From positions 1 to 6,554 of the forward strand of contig CAMDKT010000342.1 of assembly GCA_945900935.1 (NCBI GenBank): 6,554 nucleotides of DNA. The letters are read 5' to 3'. Source of the DNA: Candidatus Sulfopaludibacter sp. SbA3 (lineage in GTDB: Bacteria > Acidobacteriota > Terriglobia > Bryobacterales > Bryobacteraceae). A program made the position numbers and the translations under genes. Positions 1-5,748 of the stretch are shown one piece after another. Below the pieces are notes generated by a model that worked only from the letters and a program-made list of their open reading frames with translations, did no database searches and was not told where the DNA came from. Every line of letters begins with the position of its first letter. Within the stretch, counting starts at the first letter, position 1.

Positions 1-260
1 TGCAGAGACTTGGCGACACCCGCCGTAGTCAGGATGTAAATATGATCGCCGTGCACAACGGGCGCGGATCGTCCGCCTAATGCCACCTTCCAGGCGAGGT
101 TCTCACCGGATGGCGACCAGGAGGCGGGCAGGTTCTTCTCGGGCGAACGGCCATCGCGGTTCGGCCCGCGCCAGTCGACCCAATCGGCCAGGAGAGGCGT
201 TGCAATAATAAGTAGGGAACAAATCTGTTTGCTGATCGTTGAGTAGAGAAGAGGCCGCAT
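1..260 (-). CDS. Secreted PQQ-like beta-propeller protein, N-terminal part (3' end beyond window)
   Basis: I translated this on the minus strand from an ATG at 260; 86 residues are visible before the left edge. Residues 1-25 form a signal peptide: basic and polar start, hydrophobic core ICSLLIIATPLL, likely cut after A25. The mature start DWVDWRGPNRDG is the W-x-x-W/F-R-G opening typical of BamB/PQQ_2-like propellers of Acidobacteriota and Planctomycetes. It is followed by a first blade (GENLAWKVALGGRSAPVVHGDHIYILT) in the order W-K, S-x-P-V-V, D-x-I-Y. The protein probably acts outside the inner membrane; its ligand is unknown, and 'PQQ-like' names the fold, not proven quinone binding. It is homologous to the propeller at 1587-3092. 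AGGA lies 8 nt before the ATG. A second in-frame ATG at 293 would lengthen the N-terminus, but the 260 start gives the better signal peptide. Confidence 0.8.
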   Translation of the reverse strand, partial: MRPLLYSTISKQICSLLIIATPLLADWVDWRGPNRDGRSPEKNLPASWSPSGENLAWKVALGGRSAPVVHGDHIYILTTAGVAKSL

Positions 261-1590
261 GAAACTAATCCTAATTATAGTTCTGATGAGCATGGCACTG
301 GTAGCCGCCGATGCCGACGAAGACTTGCAAGTCGCCGCCAGGCGCGGCCAACTCGCCGATGTGAAGAAGCTGCTGGAAGCCGGCGCCCCCCTCGAAGGCA
401 AGAACCAATATGGCGCGACTGCGCTCTACCTGGCGGTATTTAATGGGCATACGGAAGTGGCGCTGCTACTGCTGGAGAAGGGAGCGAATCCGAACGTCAC
501 GGATACATTTTATAAGTCGTCGATTCTGGACAGCGCGTTACAGAAACAGCGAGCGGAAATCGTAAAAGCGTTGATTGGCAAAGGCGTGGCGGTGAGTTCG
601 CGGCAATTGAACATGGTGGTGGGCGGCGGCGGAATTCCGACGCTGCATGCCGCATTGACGGCATTTTTTAAGCCAGAGGATCTAACCGCCGCGCTCAAGG
701 CCGCTATCGACGCGAAAAAAGCGGAAGCGGCGGCCATCCTGCGCAAGGCCGGAGCGGCGGAGCCGAAACTGGTCGCCGTCGCCGCTGAGGCGCTGGCCGG
801 TTACGCAGGCGAGTACGTCTCCGCGGCCATCCCGCTCCCGATACGGGTCGTGGCCGAGGCAGGCGTGCTGAAAGCGCAAGCCGAGGGCCAGCCACAATTT
901 ACATTGAGCACTGACAGCGCCACCGAATTCAGTTACGCGATGGCCGGCGTCAAGATGGTGTTCGACGGCAAAGGCGGCTTCACGATGCACCAGGGAGGCC
1001 AGCAGTTTCCCTTCGTGAAGAAGGGCAGCGCGGGCGCGCCGGTCATCCGAAAAGTTCCGGAGACGGTATTGGCCGGTTATGCCGGCATCTACGTGACCGA
1101 TCAGATGCCGATGGAGATAAGTGTGAGTGGACAGGAAGGGCAAATTAGAATCCATCCAACGGGCCAGGCGCAAGTCACGCTGCGATCCGACAGCGACACG
1201 GAGTTCAGTTTTGGGCCCGGCAATCTTCGCGTGGTCTTCGACAGCAAAGGCGGTTTCACATTGCACCAGGGCGGCCAGCAGATTCCTTTCGTGAAGAAGG
1301 GCAGCGCGGGCGCTCCGGTGGCTCGAAGGGTTCCGGAGACGGTTCTGGCGGGTTATGCCGGAACGTACGCCTCCTCTCAGATGCCGCTGGAAATCACCGT
1401 TAGCGGCCAGGAGGGGAATCTGCACATCCAAGCGACGGGCCAGCCCAAACTTCCGCTGCGGTCCGAAAGCGACACCGAATTTGGTTTCGCGCCCGCCAAT
1501 GTCCGGGTCGTCTTCAGCGGCACGGAAGGCTTTACGCTCCATCAGGGCGGCCAGGAATTCGAGTTCAAAAAGAAGGCCGGTGGAAAATGA
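259..1590 (+). CDS. Secreted ankyrin-repeat protein with three C-terminal DUF3471-like modules
   Basis: This 443-residue protein starts with signal peptide MKLILIIVLMSMALVAADA, cut near residues 17-19, so it is probably periplasmic or extracellular. Residues 20-112 hold ankyrin repeats: the first (23-50, LQVAARRG ... VKKLLEAGAPLE) and second (51-82, GATALYLAVFNGHTEVALLLLEKGANPN) are canonical and the third (about 85-112) is degenerate. A further helical pair lies at 142-167. Residues 179-443 are three tandem copies of a 92-residue unit, each opening LAGYAG.Y and ending G.FT.HQGGQ.F.F.K. The layout resembles DUF3471, usually found at the C-terminus of secreted beta-lactamase-like hydrolases, but no catalytic domain is present. 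Ankyrin repeats bind proteins; the partner is unknown and I infer a binding or scaffold role. A Shine-Dalgarno (GAAGAGG) precedes the ATG. The gene overlaps the next by ATGA, indicating translational coupling with the propeller. DUF3471 assignment is by eye and moderate. Confidence 0.85.
   Translation: MKLILIIVLMSMALVAADADEDLQVAARRGQLADVKKLLEAGAPLEGKNQYGATALYLAVFNGHTEVALLLLEKGANPNVTDTFYKSSILDSALQKQRAEIVKALIGKGVAVSSRQLNMVVGGGGIPTLHAALTAFFKPEDLTAALKAAIDAKKAEAAAILRKAGAAEPKLVAVAAEALAGYAGEYVSAAIPLPIRVVAEAGVLKAQAEGQPQFTLSTDSATEFSYAMAGVKMVFDGKGGFTMHQGGQQFPFVKKGSAGAPVIRKVPETVLAGYAGIYVTDQMPMEISVSGQEGQIRIHPTGQAQVTLRSDSDTEFSFGPGNLRVVFDSKGGFTLHQGGQQIPFVKKGSAGAPVARRVPETVLAGYAGTYASSQMPLEITVSGQEGNLHIQATGQPKLPLRSESDTEFGFAPANVRVVFSGTEGFTLHQGGQEFEFKKKAGGK
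274..279 (-). promoter_or_regulatory. Possible -10 box of the minus-strand propeller gene
   Basis: The minus strand reads a perfect TATAAT here, 13 nt before the ATG at 260, inside the signal-peptide codons of the plus-strand ankyrin gene. I see no convincing TTGACA-like -35 at 16-18 bp spacing. The transcript would have a leader of only about 6 nt. The match may come from the Ile/Val-rich signal-peptide codons, so the call is weak. Confidence 0.28.
793..1587 (+). repeat. Three in-frame tandem repeats of 276 bp inside the ankyrin gene
   Basis: Units begin at 793, 1069 and 1345, each at the codons for LAGYAG and exactly 276 bp apart; the last unit is shorter (243 bp). Units 2 and 3 are the most alike. 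The junctions between units 1/2 and 2/3 share a 26-bp identical run (1012-1037 and 1288-1313), then GTTCCGGAGACGGT in both. The junction encodes GSAGAPV followed by (I/A)R(K/R)VPETVLAGYAG. This indicates internal duplication with recent copying or conversion at the junctions. Confidence 0.9.
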
Positions 1591-3092
1591 AGTTGCTGCT
1601 TTTATTCATCACCGCGACCGCGATTTGGAGCGCCGAATCCTGGCCCCAGTTTCGCGGCGTAAACGCCTCCGGCGTCAGCACATCCACCGAAGCCCCGCTC
1701 CGCTGGAACGGCGAGAAGGGCGAGAACATCCTCTGGAAGACGGCGATTCCAGGGCTGGGACTTTCATCGCCGGTGCTTTACGGCGACCGCATTTACGTTA
1801 CTTCGGCGATTTCAGCCGACGCCTCCGCCAAGGTCAAACACGGGCTTTATGGCAGCACCGAGTCCCACGCCGACACCAGCAAACACCAATGGAAAGTCTA
1901 CGCGCTGGACCGCAAAACAGGGAAGATCGCCTGGGAACAAACGGCCGTCGAAGGCGCGCCTAAAACCAAGCGGCACCCGAAAGCCACGCAAGCCAATTGC
2001 ACGCCCGCCACCGATGGAACCTACGTCGTCGCCTACTTCGGCAGCGAAGGGCTCTACACCTATTCGGTGGACGGCAAGTTGCTCTGGAAGAAGGATCTCG
2101 GCATCGTCAACGCCGGCTGGTTCTTCGAGCCCGATTACGAATGGGGCACGGCCAGTTCCCCCATCCTCTACAACGGCAGCGTCATCGTACAAGTGGACCG
2201 CCAGAAAGACAGCTTCATCGCCGCTTATCGATTGAAGGATGGCGTCGAAGTTTGGCGCACCGCGCGCGCCGAAATTTCCACATGGGGAACGCCCACCATC
2301 GTCGAAAGCAAATCCGGCGTGGAACTGGTCACCAACGGCACGAAGGCTATCCGCGGCTACGATCCGAAGACGGGGAAAGAGTTGTGGTCTGTCGGGCCCA
2401 ATTCAGAAATCACCGTGACAACGCCGATCTTCGCCAACGATCTGATCTTCGTCAGCAACTCCTATCCGCCGATGCAAAAAACATACGCCATAAAGCCCGG
2501 TGCCTCCGGCGATCTTTCGAAAGAAACCGCCGCCATCGTCTGGTCAAAACCGCGCGGCGTCTACATGCCGACGCCGCTAGCGTATCAGGATCAGCTCTAC
2601 ATCATTCAGAACAACGGCATTCTCAACACCTTCGGCGCGAAGACCGGCGACAACGTGTACCAGCAGCGCGTAGCCACCGGCGGGGCCTACTCCGCTTCCC
2701 CGATCGCCGCCGCCGGGCGCGTTTATCTTACAACCGAGGACGGTGAGATCCACGTCATTAAGGCCGGCACCACGTTTGAACTGCTGGCGACGAACCCCAT
2801 GGGGGAAGTTCTTATGGCGACACCGGCGCTGGCCGACGGCGTTCTCTACGTTCGCGGTATGCAGCACCTGTTCGCCGTCGCTGAGAAAAAACAACTTCTA
2901 TTCGGGCTGATAGAAGCCTTTAATTTTGTTGCCCTCGTCACGGTTTGGCGCTTTCAAGTGCCGAACCGTTTCCCACGGAAGCGCGATCAGCTCCGAAGCG
3001 CTGCGATAGGCGTCCGGATAAATCTCAATCTCCACGAGACCGGTAGCGGTTTCGATCTTCTCTTTCATTTCCGGCGAAACGACAATCAGTAG
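1587..3092 (+). CDS. Secreted PQQ-like beta-propeller protein with abnormal C-terminal read-through
   Basis: The ORF is 501 residues. The signal peptide is MKLLLLFITATAIWSA, followed by WPQFRG at 19-24, the hallmark opening of this propeller class. Blade repeats run to about residue 436: SSPVLYGDRIYV, VYALDRKTGKIAWE, YSVDGKLLWKK, SSPILYNGSVIVQV, GYDPKTGKELW, TPLAYQDQLYII and TPALADGVLYVRGMQHLFAV. This is a BamB/PQQ_2-like fold and probably exported; the ligand is unknown. The propeller ends naturally at LFAVAEKK (about 2891). The remaining 65 residues are antisense, in the same codon register, to the minus-strand gene at 2898-3347, and do not look like a domain. A run of six A (2886-2891) sits at the boundary: one base fewer would give a stop at 2908-2910, one more a stop at 2921-2923. 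The true end may therefore lie near 2900-2923, with either a sequencing or natural indel, or a lost stop. The start overlaps the ankyrin stop by ATGA. Confidence 0.87.
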   Translation: MKLLLLFITATAIWSAESWPQFRGVNASGVSTSTEAPLRWNGEKGENILWKTAIPGLGLSSPVLYGDRIYVTSAISADASAKVKHGLYGSTESHADTSKHQWKVYALDRKTGKIAWEQTAVEGAPKTKRHPKATQANCTPATDGTYVVAYFGSEGLYTYSVDGKLLWKKDLGIVNAGWFFEPDYEWGTASSPILYNGSVIVQVDRQKDSFIAAYRLKDGVEVWRTARAEISTWGTPTIVESKSGVELVTNGTKAIRGYDPKTGKELWSVGPNSEITVTTPIFANDLIFVSNSYPPMQKTYAIKPGASGDLSKETAAIVWSKPRGVYMPTPLAYQDQLYIIQNNGILNTFGAKTGDNVYQQRVATGGAYSASPIAAAGRVYLTTEDGEIHVIKAGTTFELLATNPMGEVLMATPALADGVLYVRGMQHLFAVAEKKQLLFGLIEAFNFVALVTVWRFQVPNRFPRKRDQLRSAAIGVRINLNLHETGSGFDLLFHFRRNDNQ

Positions 3093-3347
3093 CTTGATCG
3101 CATTGTCGGCCAGCTTGTGCATCTCGAAGCTCAGATACGGATTCTTCGTAAAGAGCCCGCAATCCAACGTCTGCGGGGCATACGTGAAGCCGTAGATGCC
3201 GCCGCGGGCGTACTTCAAAATGTCGCCCTCGTCGGCGCCTTGCACCAGTTGGACGCCATGCCGGAGACGAAATGTCTCACGCGCCGCCGCGACCTTCGCG
3301 ATCACCGCCTCAGAGACAGGGCCGGGCGCGGGAGTGATATTGACCAT
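2898..3347 (-). CDS. Hypothetical protein, 149 residues, unknown function
   Basis: I do not recognise this family. From the ATG at 3347 the protein begins MVNITPAPGPVSEAVIAKVA and ends GNKIKGFYQPE with a TAG stop. It has no signal peptide and no membrane segment, and looks like a small soluble alpha/beta protein, presumably cytoplasmic. Visible features are a Gly/aromatic stretch GGIYGFTYAPQTLDCGLF, an amphipathic helix around MHKLADNAIKLLIVV, and an acidic segment MKEKIETATGLVEIEIYPDAY. The frame is open upstream to an ATG at 3416, but that extension would cover the start of the amidohydrolase gene and looks like antisense (Arg/Ser/Asn-rich), so I prefer 3347. There is no clear Shine-Dalgarno before 3347. 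Low use of TTA, CTA and TCA here explains why the opposite frame stays open to 3092. It is convergent with the propeller and divergent from the amidohydrolase. Confidence 0.68.
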   Translation of the reverse strand: MVNITPAPGPVSEAVIAKVAAARETFRLRHGVQLVQGADEGDILKYARGGIYGFTYAPQTLDCGLFTKNPYLSFEMHKLADNAIKLLIVVSPEMKEKIETATGLVEIEIYPDAYRSASELIALPWETVRHLKAPNRDEGNKIKGFYQPE

Positions 3348-3393
3348 GCATTCATTATCGCAATTTGAGCGGCCGGACCGATACAATACACGA
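3348..3393. promoter_or_regulatory. 46-bp divergent start region, possible leaderless promoters
   Basis: This gap separates the hypothetical gene (minus) from the amidohydrolase gene (plus). On the plus strand TACAAT at 3382-3387 ends 6 nt before the ATG at 3394. On the minus strand GATAAT at 3359-3354 ends 6 nt before the ATG at 3347. Neither side has a Shine-Dalgarno, so both transcripts could be leaderless or nearly so. No -35 box at standard spacing is convincing. Confidence 0.3.
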
Positions 3394-4656
3394 ATGCGAT
3401 TCGAATTGGTTTTCATATTGCTCGCCGGCGCGACGTTTGCGCAGGATTACGACTTGCTGTTACGCGGCGGCCGCGTGATCGACCCGCGAAACAACCGCGA
3501 CGGCCGCTTTGATGTCGCGATTCGCGCCGGACTCATTGCCGCTGTTGAGCCTTCCATTGACCCTTCGCGGGCCAAAAAAACCGTCGACGCCACGGGCCTG
3601 CTGGTAACCCCGGGCCTCATTGATCTGCATGTGCACGTCTTCTTCACCGGCGGCAATCCCGGCGCCTGGGCGGGCGACAACAGCGTGCAGCCCGACGCCT
3701 TCAGCTTTCGCACCGGTGTCACCACCATGGTCGACGCCGGCTCCAGCGGCTGGCGGAACTTCGAACTGTTTCGCTCGACCGTAATCGACCGCGCCCATAC
3801 CCGCGTGTTTGCCATGGTGAACATCGCCGGTTTCGGCATGATCAGCGACGGCACCGAGCAGGACGACTTCAGCGCGGACGCCGTTGCGAAGCTGGCGGCC
3901 AAGCACAAGGACGTAATCGTCGGCGTCAAATCCGCCCACTATCAAAAGCCGGACTGGGACAGTGTGGCCGAAGCCGTGGCCGCAGGGACGAAGGCCAACA
4001 TTCCGGTGATGGTGGACTTCGGCTACTTCCTTCCGCAACGGCCTTATTACAAGCTGGTCAACGAGCATCTGCGCCCCGGCGATATCTCCACCCACATGTT
4101 CCGCGGACCGGTACCGTACGTCAACGAAAAAGGCGAACTCTATCCGTATCTGCTCCAAGCGCGCAAGCGCGGCGTGCGTTTCGATGTCGGCCACGGCGGC
4201 GGCAGCTTCGTACTGCGCAACGCGGCCGGGGCGCTGAAGAACGGCTTTTATCCGGACACCATTTCATCCGATCTGCACACCGGCAGCATGAACGGCGCAT
4301 TCATGGATCTGCCGGCGTTAATGTCGAAACTGATGGCTTTGGGACTGCCGCTTCGGGAAGCCATTCGCGCCACGACTTCGACGCCGGCGGAAGTCATCAA
4401 GCACCCGGAGCTTGGGACGTTGAGCGTTGGCGCCATTGCCGACGTCGCGCTGCTTCGGGTGATGGAAGGCGAGTTCGGATACTGGGACAACAATTCCGGC
4501 AAGGTGATGGGCAAGCAGCGTCTATTTTGCGAAATGACGTTGAAGGGCGGGGCCGTTGTCTGGGACTGGAATGGACGGCTGGGGGTTGAGTTCAAGACGC
4601 TTGGACCCACGTATGGAATCCGTCCCGGCATCGATCAGATCCTCCCGCCCAAATAG
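3394..4656 (+). CDS. Exported amidohydrolase/deacetylase-family metallohydrolase
   Basis: This 420-residue protein is an amidohydrolase-superfamily TIM-barrel enzyme close to the group often annotated 'amidohydrolase/deacetylase' or 'dihydroorotase-like' (relatives of Atu3266 and EF_0837). Residues 1-16 are a signal peptide (ATFA before QDYD), implying periplasmic or secreted action. The N-terminal strand is DYDLLLRGGRVIDP. Metal ligands, by motif, are H79 and H81 in GLIDLHVHVF, the probable carboxylated Lys K179 in VGVKSAH, H234 in ISTHMFRG, H267 in FDVGHGGGSF, and catalytic Asp D293 in SSDLH. The set is complete, so a binuclear, active enzyme is expected, cleaving an amide or ester; the substrate is not determined. 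The C-terminal part returns to the small beta domain (LGTLSVGAIADVALL). The frame is open 198 bp upstream, but that part is antisense to the neighbour, and the signal peptide fixes the start at 3394. Confidence 0.9.
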   Translation: MRFELVFILLAGATFAQDYDLLLRGGRVIDPRNNRDGRFDVAIRAGLIAAVEPSIDPSRAKKTVDATGLLVTPGLIDLHVHVFFTGGNPGAWAGDNSVQPDAFSFRTGVTTMVDAGSSGWRNFELFRSTVIDRAHTRVFAMVNIAGFGMISDGTEQDDFSADAVAKLAAKHKDVIVGVKSAHYQKPDWDSVAEAVAAGTKANIPVMVDFGYFLPQRPYYKLVNEHLRPGDISTHMFRGPVPYVNEKGELYPYLLQARKRGVRFDVGHGGGSFVLRNAAGALKNGFYPDTISSDLHTGSMNGAFMDLPALMSKLMALGLPLREAIRATTSTPAEVIKHPELGTLSVGAIADVALLRVMEGEFGYWDNNSGKVMGKQRLFCEMTLKGGAVVWDWNGRLGVEFKTLGPTYGIRPGIDQILPPK

Positions 4657-4710
4657 CACCGCGAAGTTTTGGCCCATTCACGGAGATCGGAATAATGCCG
4701 GGCAGTGCGG

Positions 4711-5115
4711 CTACATAAACAGCTCGACGGGCACGCGAAGGAGTTCGGCGAGCTGCTTGGCCTGCGCTTTACTAATGCCGCGCTTGCCGTTCAGGATTTC
4801 CGATGCACGGCTCTTGGGGAGTACGGACCAGAGGTCGCTCGGTTTCATGTTCTTCTCTTGGAGCAGATATGCCAGCATCTTGTGCGGTTCCGCCTTCGGA
4901 AGCGGGTGTGCCCGGTTTTCGTATTCGTCGATCAGAATGCCAAGCAGTTCCAGAAGCCGTCCCTCCTCCTCGGACATCTCATCTTCTGATTTGTCCATGA
5001 GGGCCGCAGCCGCGCCGAGCAGGCGATGGTATTCGGCCTCGGTTCGGATCGCGACGGGCAGAGTCACATCGAGGAGCTTTCGATATTGACGTTCATCGAG
5101 TAACGTGGCGCTCAT
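4711..5115 (-). CDS. higA: HigA-type antitoxin, XRE-family helix-turn-helix protein
   Basis: This 134-residue protein is the antitoxin and likely autorepressor of the toxin gene just upstream. Its N-terminal helical and acidic region (1-70; LLDERQYRKLLDVTLP, then KSEDEMSEEEGRLLELLGILIDEYE) matches the COG5499 class, which begins with a short RelE-binding region. A C-terminal XRE-type HTH covers about 79-131, with MLAYLLQEKNMKPSDL, recognition helix near PKSRASEILNGKR, and SKAQAKQLAELLRVPVELF. I chose the ATG at 5115 because its ATGA overlaps the toxin stop (TGA at 5114-5112) and GGA lies upstream; an in-frame ATG at 5124 would add three residues (MET) but has purines only 2 nt away. The protein should bind and neutralise the toxin and bind the operator with it. 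It is convergent with the amidohydrolase, 54 bp away, and no clear terminator is seen between them. Confidence 0.9.
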   Translation of the reverse strand: MSATLLDERQYRKLLDVTLPVAIRTEAEYHRLLGAAAALMDKSEDEMSEEEGRLLELLGILIDEYENRAHPLPKAEPHKMLAYLLQEKNMKPSDLWSVLPKSRASEILNGKRGISKAQAKQLAELLRVPVELFM

Positions 5116-5399
5116 AGTTTCCATTTCCCCTTATCGTATTCGGGATGCGTGAAGATGTGACGGATGTAGATGATCTGCCATCGGTACTTGATCACCGAGA
5201 CGAGACGATACTTGTTTCCGCTGATGTTGAACACCGTGAAAGTTCCCACGGCATCGGCGTGCGGAAAATCGGCACGGGCGTCCGCCAAATGTCTCCATGC
5301 GGCTCGCTTGGTTATGCTGTGCCAATGCAGTAGCGGTTCCAATGCGCCGGAGTGTGTCCTGCTGAATTCCGTGATCGCAAGCTTACTGATGATCCTCAC
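5112..5399 (-). CDS. higB: HigB-type toxin, RelE-superfamily mRNA interferase
   Basis: This 95-residue protein is a full-length HigB toxin (HigB_toxin family, COG4680), expected to cut mRNA on the ribosome. Family motifs are all present: MRIISKLAITEF at the start, W35 with ADARADFPHAD (39-49), FTVFNISGNKYRLVSVI (54-70), and YIRHIFTHPEYDKGKWK (78-94), including the conserved H81, H85, Y88, D89 and K90 segment. Catalytic roles of individual residues are family-level inference. The start codon is GTG (5399-5397) with only a weak purine stretch (TTTAGG) in front. The toxin is upstream of the antitoxin, as usual for higBA, and their coding regions overlap. No frameshift or truncation is visible, so the toxin is probably active and kept in check by HigA. 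Confidence 0.92.
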   Translation of the reverse strand: MRIISKLAITEFSRTHSGALEPLLHWHSITKRAAWRHLADARADFPHADAVGTFTVFNISGNKYRLVSVIKYRWQIIYIRHIFTHPEYDKGKWKL

Positions 5400-5408
5400 C
5401 GCCTAAAG

Positions 5409-5425
5409 GTTACCAAAACGGTAAC
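5409..5425. promoter_or_regulatory. Inverted repeat, probable HigA/HigBA operator
   Basis: GTTACC (5409-5414) and GGTAAC (5420-5425) form a perfect 6-bp inverted repeat around the spacer AAAAC, starting 10 bp upstream of the higB start codon. This is where a HigA dimer would bind to repress its own operon. The role is inferred from position and symmetry; the -10 and -35 boxes are not clear. Confidence 0.5.
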
Positions 5426-5450
5426 TCGCGACGCAAAAGCGTAAGGCGAG
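5425..5450. repeat. Imperfect hairpin next to the higBA operator
   Basis: Outer arms CTCGC (5425-5429) and GCGAG (5446-5450) pair, then inner arms ACGC (5431-5434) and GCGT (5439-5442) pair around an AAAA loop, with an asymmetric internal loop (G against AAG). It abuts the operator repeat. No T-run follows on either strand, so it is not an obvious intrinsic terminator. It could be part of the higBA control region or a repeat remnant. Confidence 0.4.
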
Positions 5451-5624
5451 CAGGCTTTCCACTCGGCGGCGAACGAAAGCAAGCATTGGAAGGCATGGTT
5501 TCGTCTTTACTTTGCGTCCTGCCGACTTTCCCTCTCGGGGATTTGTGTGCGTGCCGCACCACCAGGGCTTTCGAGGTTGCCGCGTACTCCGCTCCTCACG
5601 AAATCTCAGGTTGGGATCTCTCTA

Positions 5625-5734
5625 ATCAAATAGCCATCAAATAGGCCTCGCCACACATAAACCTAATAACTACCATCACTTACGAATCCAATAAAGGGCC
5701 GGCGCTTCCACGATTCGGGTTCCCGATCAAATAG
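5625..5734. repeat. Three direct copies of ATCAAATAG
   Basis: The 9-mer occurs at 5625-5633, 5636-5644 and 5726-5734. The first two are tandem at an 11-bp period, about one helical turn, and the first and third are both followed by CC. The spacing suits cooperative protein binding or short-repeat decay; the function is unknown. Confidence 0.5.
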
Positions 5735-5748
5735 CCCGTCGTCCTTCC

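Larger units (their letters stand above)
5400..5748. other. 349-bp region without a recognised gene
   Basis: This lies between the stop of the AlbA-type gene (5749) and the higB start, so it is the leader of higBA and the tail of its upstream neighbour. It holds the operator repeat, the adjacent hairpin, three ATCAAATAG copies, and a small dyad at 5712-5728 (CGGG and CCCG arms) that could act as a weak terminator for the AlbA-type gene, though no T-tract follows. The 5625-5700 part is more AT-rich than the surroundings. A 49-codon plus-strand ORF (5495-5644) has no supporting evidence. I see no tRNA, transposase remnant or attachment site. Confidence 0.6.

Noticed and set aside
682..1542. Long minus-strand ORF (286 codons) opposite the ankyrin gene
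   Set aside because: It lies wholly antisense to a gene with signal peptide, ankyrin repeats and conserved tandem modules; its Arg/His-rich composition is typical of an antisense shadow in GC-rich DNA.
2885..2892. Classic -1 slippery heptamer A-AAA-AAC at the end of the propeller
   Set aside because: The letters are present but the zero frame reads GAG AAA AAA CAA, so the heptamer is not in the phase needed for tandem -1 slippage, and no clear downstream structure was seen. Simple indel or transcript slippage remains possible.
3196..3393. 66-codon N-terminal extension of the amidohydrolase
   Set aside because: It is antisense to the hypothetical gene, and a good signal peptide begins at the ATG at 3394.
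5403..5450. Integron attC-like site upstream of higB
   Set aside because: GTTACC and GCCTAAA recall attC core boxes, but they do not fit GTTRRRY/RYYYAAC and no paired outer boxes were found; an operator is the simpler reading.
5495..5644. 49-codon plus-strand ORF in the gene-free region
   Set aside because: No Shine-Dalgarno, no recognisable motif, and a length expected by chance.
5700..5740. tRNA fragment or integrase attachment site near GATTCGGGTTCCCGATC
   Set aside because: The dyad resembles a T-arm only superficially; no acceptor, D or anticodon arm can be folded around it.
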